DNA of 64,000 nt, taken from NCBI GenBank assembly GCA_947044365.1, contig OX345650.1, forward strand, positions 5,058,872 through 5,122,871. The letters run 5' to 3'. The notes under the pieces were generated by a model. It was not told where the DNA came from and searched no databases. It saw nothing but the letters and a program-made list of their open reading frames with translations. Shown one piece after another: positions 1 through 9,710 of this stretch; the stretch's first letter is position 1, and each line of letters begins with the position of its first letter. Made by a program: the position numbers and the translations under genes. Source of the stretch: Petrosia ficiformis. Lineage: Eukaryota; Porifera; Demospongiae; Haplosclerida; Petrosiidae.

Positions 1-246
1 TATATTGTTAAACTAAAGTGTTTTTAAGTGTGTGTGTGTGTGTGTGTGTGTCATTAAAGAACAGATGTGTTTACCTTTTAGAGGTGTTAAATGGTCCTTT
101 TATTTGTTGTCAATATTTGTGTGTGTATTATATACATATGTGGAATTATTAATGAAATTATCATTGTATATTTTAAGTATCTATGTTTGTATGTCTGTCT
201 AATTTGTAGCTATAGTAGCTGTATCACATATTTCCTCTCTCAATAG
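1..246. other. Non-coding lead-in, probably intron or 5' region of the first gene
   Basis: No coding stretch is seen here. There is a short TG dinucleotide run at 31-50. The segment ends in a pyrimidine-rich stretch and an AG at 245-246 that reads as a splice acceptor, so it is probably an intron of the adaptor gene that follows. An upstream exon outside the window is possible. Confidence 0.4.
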
Positions 247-274
247 TGGTATCACAGAAAGTAAATTGGATCGG

Positions 275-3200
275 ATGGCAGTTATAAACCTAAGCCATCG
301 ACAAGCAATATTGAGTAAGGCTCAGTCCGGAGGAGACCAAGGAGTTGATTTTGGAGATGATTTTGATGCTGTTTTAGGTGACTTAACATCGGCTATAGCT
401 GATTTAGAGGCAATATCTGTGGTTAGTGATGTCTACACATTTATATACATATATCTGTTATGTCTGTTCACATTCTCTTTTGTGTAACTATTATTATCTT
501 TGTAGCCTCAGCCCAGAACTGATTCTATATCCACAAACCCACTCATGATGGATCCGGTTGGACCAAGGGTATGTTATTTTTATCAAACATGTTTATTATT
601 TACAGCATGTCAGTGTACGGTGCCAATATATATCATGTATATTGGAAATGGTATCATACAAATTTAATAATCTCTTATTTAAACAGATAGCAATCCTATA
701 GGCCAGTTAAAGAAACACAATATAATATATTGTTGTGTGGTCCAATTACATCATATAATATTATATAGTATCATAGCATTATAAGAAGTTAACCATGTGG
801 GATCCAAATTGCAAACCTTTTGAGTAAACATGTTTTATTCTAAATAGTCTTATAATGAAAACATGTTTATTGTTTATGTTTACTGTACATGTACATGTTT
901 ACTGTACATGTACATACATGTACATATATGTACACGTATAATACATGTACATGTTACATATGCTACCAGCTCTGGTGATCATTTCATAAATCAATTTGAT
1001 GTGTTTTGGAATTTCGATACGATTGACATTATAATTATGCAAGTATAATTATATAATATTATAATAATTATGTATAATTAATTATATTAATCTGTACTTT
1101 GCTGTATCAACTTAACACCAACTAGATAAACTATACATGTGTGTGGGTGGATACTTTGTAGTAGCTGACACTTGAGATACTAACTTGGTGTTAAGAAAAC
1201 CAGTTTGTCAAGTGACTAAGTGAATGTTTGATTTTAGTATCTATGGCTTTGCTTCTGCTGTACAGGAAAATGTAGCATTTCGGTGGGGTCTCAAAGCCTC
1301 TTAATGAACTCAGCAGCTACATGCTGTATGAGTATCTTGACCTCACACCTTGTGCTATATTCCTAAATACAGTACTCACATTGGTGCTTTACTAATACGT
1401 AGCAGGTATCTTAAACTCCAAGTCCAGCCTGTACATGTAAATTAATAATGATTACAGTTGTTTCTTCATATAAGTATAGTATTATTATTATTATCCTAAC
1501 TGACAAACTAGTGTAATTATCATAATATCCTCTTTAGAGAAACACAACTGGTACTATTTCTGGCTCTTCATCAGGGAGCAGCACTCCACTTGGTGGTACA
1601 CCACACAATAGTCTAAGCAGAGTGAGTGCACGCAATACAAATTGAACAATTATATTACTAATCTTATTCTTTTTATTCCTAATATGGTGATTGACTACAT
1701 TAGCAAGAAAAGAAACCGATTCAAGTTAGTTATATTGTGACATAATTTGAGACACTTTTCCACTAAATAATTTTGATGAAATGTTAATCTTTAATCTCTG
1801 GCCATTCTGTCATTTCATATGAAAGTCAATGAAATTTGGTATTTAAGAAGATTACTAATAGTTCTTCCTGGATACAAAATTTTATTGACTTACATAAAAA
1901 TTGACAGTGATTTGGGGTAAGCAGTTGGCCTGGTTTATCACAATTTGTTATAGTTATAGTTTATAATATTGGGGTCACTAAAAGGGTTTTAGTTTTAGTT
2001 AACTAACTAAAAGTTTACATTTTAGTTAGTTATAGTTATTACAGTAGACTTGTAATTTAGTTATATATTGTTTAGTTAACTAAAAGTCACAATGCGTTAC
2101 TGAAAGTGGTTTTAGTTAAAGTTATAGTTAACTAAAACAACATTATCATCTACGCATCATTGTCTATAGGGATACAATACCACAGAGGGTAATATTCAAG
2201 AAGGTGATTTTGATTTGGATGCTCTTCTAGATGACCTGTGTGAATTTGATCCCATGAAAGAAGTTGGAAGCAAGCAACCAAAACCGCCTGTCCCTCTACC
2301 AGTCACTCCTCCTGTTAAACATATTCCTCCTTCCCAACCGGAACCTTTCCAACCACCTTCACCTCTTCATCATTCAGTGACCCAACCACCTCCAGTTCGG
2401 CCTAAACCAACACCAAATGGAGTCACACCACAACAGGTATTATTACATGTACCATTCGTCCATAATGAAGGCTATTCTTTAATAAAGATATTGATTATGG
2501 AAGGGAGAAAGATAACAACCATAAACCTGTTAGGATTTGAATCTGGGATCACCTGATTCTTGATCAGGTGACTTAACTGTTAAGTCACCTGATCTCTGGT
2601 ACAGCAGTGTTTTCCCTGGGAAGGAGTTTGGTCAACAATGTTTAATCAGTGTATTTCAACATAAAATTTAGAATTAAAGGGCGTGGTAGTGTCAATGTAC
2701 TTACCACCCTTTGAGGGAAACACTGCATTGCATGTTTATGGATAAACCAGATGATATTTCAGGTAGTACATGTGTATACACTTCCTCTGCCTTAGTTTAG
2801 CTTAGTGCTGGGATTAAGGGGACCCCTGGTTTTAAATCTCAGCTGGTGTATTGGATGTCTTTACCTCTCTGTTACATATACCTTTATATTCTCAATTTAC
2901 GTGTCATAATAATTTTTATTAATGTTTTTCAGCATCAACTTACTCAAGTTAATGGATCTCCTAGACACAAACCTAATGATAATATACATGTAACAGATGG
3001 TAATATTGAAATTACTCCATTACCAGGCATGGAAGGTACTTCCCTCATCTATTTATAGTATATAATTATGTATATAATTTAATTTATTTGTTAACGAAAC
3101 CTGTCATTACTAAACAACACTCATTCAGTTATTGTGTTATCCTGATGTGCTAATTAATTTTGACAACATTCCAAATTATTAGTAAATAGCTTTGTATAGG

Positions 3201-6200
3201 TATATACAAGTAGCTTTGACTAAATAAGGTCATGTGCAAGTCACACACTAATACATAATGACATCACTATGACATCACTATGACATCACTAACATACAAT
3301 GACATCTTATTGCATCACTCAGAAGGACCACATGTAACACCAGTGCACGAGGCTAGACTTATGACATCACTATGACACCACTAACATTCAATGACATCTT
3401 ATTGCATCACTCAGAAGGACCCCATGTAACACCAGTGCACCAACCTAGACTTATGACATCACTAACATACAATGACATCTTATTACATCATTCAGAAGGA
3501 CCACATGTAACACCAGTGCACGAGCCTAAACTATCAGGTGCTAGTGACAAAATCACAAAAGAGGAGGTGGAACGACGTTTAGAAGCAAAGCAAGACGAGT
3601 TACGTACAAACACCAACCTATCTGAAGAAGATGTAGAAGCTAAAATGAAAGAAGAGAAAATGAAAATTGCTTTGGAGAAGATGAAACTGGCTAGTAAACG
3701 TAAAGAAGTTATTAAAGTTTTTAATAACGATGGTTCTAACAAGACTGTGGTTGTCGAGGAAGGAATGACAGCTGCTGTGGTCTGTTATCTTCTTGTAACT
3801 AAGAATCATTTTGAAGAGTCTCCTAACTGGGTACTTATTGAACGTCTTGGTGATGTAGGACTTGGTATGTTCTTATTATCACTATGTGTCCATTCATCAC
3901 CTTAATAATTATTTATCCATCTGTTAGTGTTTTTTAGTTTCACAGTAGCGAGTCTAGCGACCACTTTAGTTACGCTTGGTTTCTCAAACTTGTAGTTTAT
4001 TTATAGTTTAATTAACTGAACTAATAATATATGACTCACCAGAAGAGTTTAGCTTTTGTTAACTAACTGAAAGTGCCCATTTTTCATTTTAGTTAATTAT
4101 ATACATGTAGTTATGACAATAGACCTATAATTTAGTTAGTATTCATTTATTTTATAGAACGAGAATTAGAAGATCATGAAGGTGTAGTTGATATATACAC
4201 ACATTGGGCTAGAGATTGTAACAATCAGTTTCTCTTTAGAAGAAATGATGTTAAATACGAATTATTCATTGATCCTATTGTGAGTGAGAGATATTTTAAT
4301 ACCTATTATGAGGTTTCTGTTTTGTCATTCTTCAAATACCTCCAGTGGTTTAATTTGTTGCTAACAGTATTAATTTTATTACTAATTCTATTTGTGCACA
4401 CGTTTTACAACTAACTAGCCACACCAGTAATACATATATGAATTGTGGTTACTAATACTGTAGTGATTTGTACAAACACACTATCATACATGTACATACA
4501 TGTACACAGGTAATTATATGTGTGTATCAGAGTTTTTTTCTTTTGAAGCATGGCCCAAATTGGCTCAACAATGGTTAGTGTGTGTGCCATTAGAAGATAA
4601 CTTGAGCCAATTAATGCTGTTAGTAATAATATAATCATAATTAGCTGCACCATTTGGTCCAAAGAGAACTGTGCAGTGCCAAATAAGAAGCTCTTTGACG
4701 CAATGATGTGCCATTACTGCCATATAGGGTTAACAACACTGATATACATGTATATACTAGATATGTTTCGATTATTACAGTGATTAACGTACAGTTATAC
4801 ATACACAAATAATAAATTTATTATAATTATTTACTCACATGTGTAACACACCTGTACTCTGTGTGTGTTTATGTAAACCACTCACCTACTCCCTAACTAT
4901 CCATTCATTGGTTTGTTTGTCTCTCCATTTAACATCTATTCATTAATATTTTAATTTTCTCTCTAGAAATATTTCCCTATGTTGTTAACTAACACAATGA
5001 TAGGAAAAGATAATAAACATCGTGCTGATAAAGCTCGTAAGATCCTCGTACAAGAATATTTTACATCAGCCCTTAGAGTACCTGAGATTGAAGGATTCTT
5101 ACATCTGAAAGATGGGTATAAAAACAAGTGGAAAAAGATTTATGTCATTCTTCGAGCTTCTGGAATTTATCAGACTCTCAAGGGAAAAACCAAGGTCAGG
5201 TCATGTGACTGTCATGATCTGCATGTCTAATTTATTTGTGAAGTCATGTGACTGTCATGATCTGCATGTCTAATTTATTTGTGAAGTTTTATAACTTACA
5301 AGTCATGTGACTGTCATATGATATGCATGTTTAAATCTATATCTATTTATAAGTCATGTGACTGTCATGTGTATGACTATATGTTCACTGTATCTATAGA
5401 CGGCTAGGAATCTCTAATTATTAGTACACTTTTTATACATTTTGTAAGTCATGTGACTATCATGTGTATGGGTATATGTTCACATGAGTATATCTATCTA
5501 TAGACGGCTAGGAATCTCTAATTATTAGTACACTTTTTATAAAACGTGTCTATCATGTGTATGGCACATGAGTATATCTATCTATAGACGGCTAGGAATC
5601 TCTAATTATTAGTACACTTTTTATAAGTCATGTGACTATCATGTGTATGGCTATATGTTCACATGAGTATATCTATCTATAGACGGCTAGGAATCTCTCA
5701 TTATTAGTACACTTTTTATAAGTCATGTGACTATCATGTGTATGGCTATATGTTCACATGAGTATATCTATCTATAGACGGCTAGGAATCTCATTATTAG
5801 TACACTTTTTATAAGTCATGTGACTATCATGTGTATGGCTATTTGTTCACATGAGTATATCTATCTATAGACGGCTAGGAATCTCTCATTATTAGTACAG
5901 TTTGATGAATATGATCTTTATCGTGGACTGAACTTCAAGAAGTTGCTCAAGGCACCAAGTGACTTTTGTTTTGGTCTCAGGGTATGCATAATATTATTAA
6001 ACATTAATTACACAATCAGTGTTCTCTTTAAGCTATTTTAGAGGCCCACTAATGATTGTTTAATTAGCACCTACTTGTAATCCATGTTTTGAAGTATCAT
6101 GATGTAATAATCAATCCTGTCACTTCCTGTACCTCCCCTATTGCAAGTTCCTGGAGTTTGTTTGTTTATCAACAATCGAATATTGTTATTATAATATTAT

Positions 6201-7356
6201 ATAATTGTTATCATTATTATAGCCAAAACCAGATCAAATGGTTCCAGGTGTTCGTGAGATCAAGGTGCTTTGTGCTGAATCAGAAGAGGATTTTATTTCT
6301 TGGTATGCTGGCATACGTTTGGCAAAGAATGGCCACACCCTTTATGACAACTATTACAAAGCTCACGTCAAACAATTCAAACTGGAAGATGCAGAGACTA
6401 CCGAATCCATGTTTGAGCAGAAAGCATACTCCCTCACTGGAATGAGGTTAGAGAAACATTTAGACAAGAAGAGAGAGCTGTATCAAAGAGAGAAAGAAGC
6501 CAGGGAAGCTCAAGAATTTATGTTCCGTACTCCAAATACGAGAGATGAAGAAGAAGAACAAGTAACAGAATCTCCTCGAGTACCTCCGAAACCATTACCC
6601 AAACCATTGCCCAAACCACAGAAAATGACAACAGGTGATCCTCACCATTATCCTCCACCATCGCAACCAGCTCCACCTACTCCAAAATCTCCTCCTGTCA
6701 TGACACAACCACAAAGGCACCAAGAAGATCGTCCTGTCACACCCCCTCTTGATGATATGTCTCAATTTTCTTGGTATCATGGAGCTATACCACGAGAAGA
6801 AGCTGTTCGTAGATTAGAACAAATAGGAGGAAGAGACGGGTATGTTAATAATATATACATACATACATACATACATACATACATACAAACATATATATGT
6901 ATGTACATACATATGTAGATACATACTTACGTACATACATACTTATGTACATACATACAATCATACATAAATACATATATACATACGTACATACATACTT
7001 ACATACATACATACATATGTACGTACATACATACATAGTTACATACATACTTACGTACATACATACTTACATACGTACATACAATCATACATAAATACAA
7101 ATATACATACGTATGTACATTGTACATACAGTATCCAGACCACACCCATTATACCCTTGTATTGATGACTCCACACACACATGTATAATATATAATGAGA
7201 CTCATCATATGTTGTCTTTATAGGGTATTTCTTGTTAGAGACAGTTCATCTGTACCAAATTCATTTGTGTTGACTATGTTTGCTAAGTCTGTTCCCAAGA
7301 ATTTCCAAATAATGCCGGTCAGTATAATAACAAAAATAATAACAATAACAATAAAG

Positions 7357-7401
<45 letters not shown>

Positions 7402-7732
7402 GTATAGGAAGTTGTATATGCATCATCATAGAATTTAAACCTTGATTAAATTCCAATGATGTGTAACCTCCTGTAGTAATTATACATCATGTTCCCAGAA
7501 TAGTACTGGTACCATCTCCAGTCTGAAACCTATTCTTGTTAACTCCTCAATCTATTTCTATCCCTATTAGTATGAAGGACCAGATGGAATTATAGTTTAT
7601 CGTATTGATGATGGTCCTGCATTCAAATCAGTTGATGAAATCTTAAATCACTATCACGAAGTGTCAGATCGTCTTCCGTGTAAACTGACAGAGTACTGTC
7701 CTCGTCCACCAACTAGAATGACTGAATGTTGA
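275..7732 (+). CDS. RA-PH-SH2 adaptor, MRL (lamellipodin/RIAM) and Grb7/10/14 hybrid
   Basis: Predicted membrane-proximal signalling adaptor. My exon model is 275-421, 506-568, 1538-1621, 2170-2436, 2933-3035, 3496-3864, 4158-4279, 4967-5204, 5896-5981, 6223-6839, 7224-7317 and 7571-7732; it totals 2352 bp (783 residues) and stays in frame. The N-terminus has acidic motifs (FDAVLGDLTSAI; DLDALLDDLCEFD) like the talin-binding and leading helices of RIAM/lamellipodin, then a proline-rich segment. A charged coiled coil precedes an RA domain, then a PH domain (VPEIEGFLHLKD, LRASGIY, GIRLAKNGHTLYDNY), a second proline-rich linker, and a C-terminal SH2 domain (WYHGAI, VFLVRDS, LPCKLTEYC) with the Grb7-family ending. 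Established: MRL proteins have RA-PH without SH2, Grb7/10/14 have RA-PH-BPS-SH2. The exon before 275 stays open back to its acceptor, so the true start could lie further upstream. Splice sites were chosen by eye. Confidence 0.85.
1975..2140. repeat. Dispersed TTAGTTAACTA-rich element
   Basis: Intronic segment rich in TTTAGTTAACTAA words, ending in AACTAAAACAAC. Related copies lie at about 3960-4140, 11190-11325, 13330-13500, 31660-31882, 32692-32930 and 49370-49450. The better copies start with GTTTTAGTTAACTATAACTA and end with its approximate inverse, as expected of a short inverted-repeat (MITE-like) family. Confidence 0.6.
2562..2594. repeat. Perfect 33-bp hairpin
   Basis: Two 16-bp arms (GATCAGGTGACTTAAC and its reverse complement) are separated by a single T, inside an intron of the adaptor gene. 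A second shorter stem (TCACCTGA/TCAGGTGA) overlaps its left edge. Function unknown. Confidence 0.7.
2605..2725. mobile_element. MITE-like element with CAGTGTT ends
   Basis: About 121 bp bounded by near-perfect inverted repeats CAGTGTTTTCCCT and AGGGAAACACTG, without coding capacity, in an intron. The CAGTG terminus is shared with another element at 41822-42015, suggesting one hAT-like non-autonomous group. Superfamily is inference. Confidence 0.55.
3240..3540 (+). repeat. Tandem repeat spanning an intron 3' splice site and exon start
   Basis: Three copies (about 81-92 bp apart) of a unit ending in CACTCAG or CATTCAG followed by AAGGACCACATGTAACACC, the start of the next exon. Possible acceptors precede 3323, 3415 and 3496. 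Choosing 3415 instead of 3496 adds 27 in-frame codons without a stop; choosing 3323 meets a TGA after 18 codons. Confidence 0.8.
4527..4752. mobile_element. Dispersed MITE-like repeat, copy 1
   Basis: About 220 bp, clearly similar to 43682-43922 (shared words such as GGTTAGTGTGTGTGCCATT and GAACTGTGCAGTGC). The better copy has inverted ends around CATCAGAGGTTTTGATAA and TTATCAAAAACACTGAT. It lies in an intron of the adaptor gene and has no coding capacity. Confidence 0.6.
5195..5895 (+). repeat. Minisatellite carrying copies of both neighbouring splice sites
   Basis: About six to seven diverged units of about 90-100 bp fill this intron. Each later unit holds GACGGCTAGGAATCTC, an ATTATTAG acceptor-like end followed by TACACTTTTTATAAGTCAT, and then GTGACTATCATGTG, which matches the true donor used at 5204 (TCAT before GTGACT). 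The last unit provides the real acceptor at 5895. Confidence 0.8.
6857..7125. repeat. CATA tetranucleotide repeat with inserts
   Basis: Imperfect (CATA)n and (TACA)n array in the intron that splits the SH2 domain. Long open frames on both strands here are repeat artefacts. Confidence 0.85.
7354..7403. repeat. AAT trinucleotide microsatellite
   Basis: About 16 near-perfect AAT/ATA units in the last intron of the adaptor gene. Confidence 0.9.
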
Positions 7733-8489
7733 ACACTTCTATAACACTTGTTATTAAATGATATTAAATGCACCTTTACTTGTGTTATGATGTAGTTAAC
7801 TTTATCATTTTTTTTTACCTTGGTGCTCTAAATTTGTGACTTGTGTGGTACATGTACTGTTGGTTTTTGGTATTAAAAGAAATCTATTTAGTTAGTCATG
7901 TGATCTATATACTCAGTCATGTTATCTATATAATTATAGCTCTTGACAATGCTCATTGCCAAGTTGGAAATTTGATTATAATTATTAAGATGTAGCAATA
8001 TTGATTGGTTTGTCAATCTAGCACCTGCCTCATGTTATTAGTTTGTCAATCCAGCACCTGATAATAATATTGCCTCATGTTGCAACATCATCATGTGATA
8101 TAGCACATGTTAAATCATGCATGAATCATTTCCTATGGATGGAGTTGTCTCCTAATTAAACTCACAAACAGTTAACAGTATTCAAGTGATTTTGACACAT
8201 TAATTACTCATAGTACTATAACATTTAAACCTCCCACTGACGTGTATAAAATACTCATAAAAGTTAAGTAAATTTTTTATGAAGTATATTATACCATCGT
8301 AACTTGACTGCATAGATTATTATTTACAAAATAGTTATAACTATTAATGACTAGTACTTAATAACTACACAAATTAATTAATGAGTCTTGTTCGATTCAA
8401 ATATTATTGTCACGACTTGTAAGCTAAAATTCAAAAATATTTCATGAAACAGATACGTACATTAGCTAATGGGACAGTAAATCATGATA
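7733..8489. other. Convergent intergenic region
   Basis: Lies between the 3' ends of the adaptor gene (+) and RAL (-). I see no gene. Short direct repeats occur (TTAGTCATGTGATCTATATA-like twice near 7890-7930; TTTGTCAATC followed by AGCACCTG twice near 8011-8060). Probable 3' UTRs and polyadenylation sites are here. Confidence 0.5.
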
Positions 8490-9477
8490 TTATAATATAA
8501 CACATTTCTTCTTTTTCTTTTTCTTTTTTTGATGTGTACCATTCGTTGCTTCTTTTCGTTCTTTGACCTGAACCACAAGATCGTAGTATATCTGGTCGAC
8601 ATTATATCTCGTCTTTGCTGATGTTTCTATGTATGTAACACCCCATGTGTGCGCTAATGCATTAGCCTCATCACCACTAACTACACGTTGATCTTTTAAA
8701 TCAGTTTTGTTACCAACTAAAATAATCGGTACTTGATCATCGACTTTCACACGAAGTATCTGTTCTCGGAAATCTCTCATAGTGTCAAAAGTCTCTCTCT
8801 CGGTAACCGAGAAAACACACAAAAAACCTTCTCCAGTGCGAAAATAATTATCACGAATAACAGCATAATCCTCTTGTCCGGCAGTATCCAGTATATCTAT
8901 CTGACATAGCTGTCCAGCAACTTGTGTCTTTTTACGATAATTATCTGCTTTTGTTGGTTCATAGTTTTCCACAAACTATATAATAAATTATGTATGAAAA
9001 ACTACTACTAAAGAACTGACAAAGAAAACTACATACACATTGTATATATATATAATTATACATGTGAGTACATACTTATTTATATATATATTTATACATA
9101 TATATGTACATCTTAAAATAATTATCACTTTAATAAAGTGATAATTATTTTAAGATGTACGTATGTATAAATATATATATAAATAAGTATGTACTCACAT
9201 GTATATATAATTATATATATATATATATATATTTGGTTATAATTATACATTATGTATGTATAGTACATTCATAATAATAATTATACATATGTAAATAAAT
9301 ATGGTTACATTATAATTATATATATATATATATATAATTACATTTGTAGAGGATTACACTAACCTCATCATACATAAATTGAAGAGTTAGGGCTGACTTC
9401 CCCACTCCTCCAGGGCCAACCATTATAACTTTATGAACAGGTAATTCACCTTTATCTTTACTCTTACTCTTTGACAT
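8490..9477 (-). CDS. RAL: Ral small GTPase
   Basis: Ras-family GTPase of the Ral branch, which cycles between GDP and GTP and controls exocyst-dependent vesicle traffic. Two exons, 9364-9477 and 8490-8975, give 600 bp (199 residues; human RALA is 206). Visible motifs: P-loop GPGGVGKS, switch I within YEPTKAD, switch [20 protein letters not shown]. The effector loop [12 protein letters not shown] is diagnostic for Ral. The C-terminus is a run of eight lysines followed by a CVIL CAAX box whose final Leu predicts geranylgeranylation. Oddities: Pro in the second P-loop position, where human Ral has Ser, and the pure lysine run instead of the mixed basic tail. It sits downstream of and in tandem with the CFAP210-like gene, 233 bp away. 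Confidence 0.95.
9040..9225. repeat. Long near-perfect palindrome in RAL intron
   Basis: Arms 9061-9130 and about 9134-9201 are reverse complements apart from one short indel near CATATATATGTACAT versus CATACGTACAT, with almost no loop (CACTTTAATAAAGTG centre). The AT-rich flanks extend the symmetry. It would fold into a hairpin of about 70-85 bp in RNA. Confidence 0.85.
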
Positions 9478-9710
9478 GACTGTCACTCTCTGAAAACGGA
9501 GGCAGGTTCCTCCACAACAAGGAAATTAACTTCACAGTATGCAAAACTGTCTGTTTGGGCGTTATGAGACACGGAAATATACGGGATATTCTTGAGATTC
9601 ATTAAAATTTTAATAATCCGTATACCTTTGTATATTTATAGTATACTAATCTTAATAAATAATAATAATGACAGTACTATACTACAAGGTCATTGTTGTA
9701 TAAATCACAT

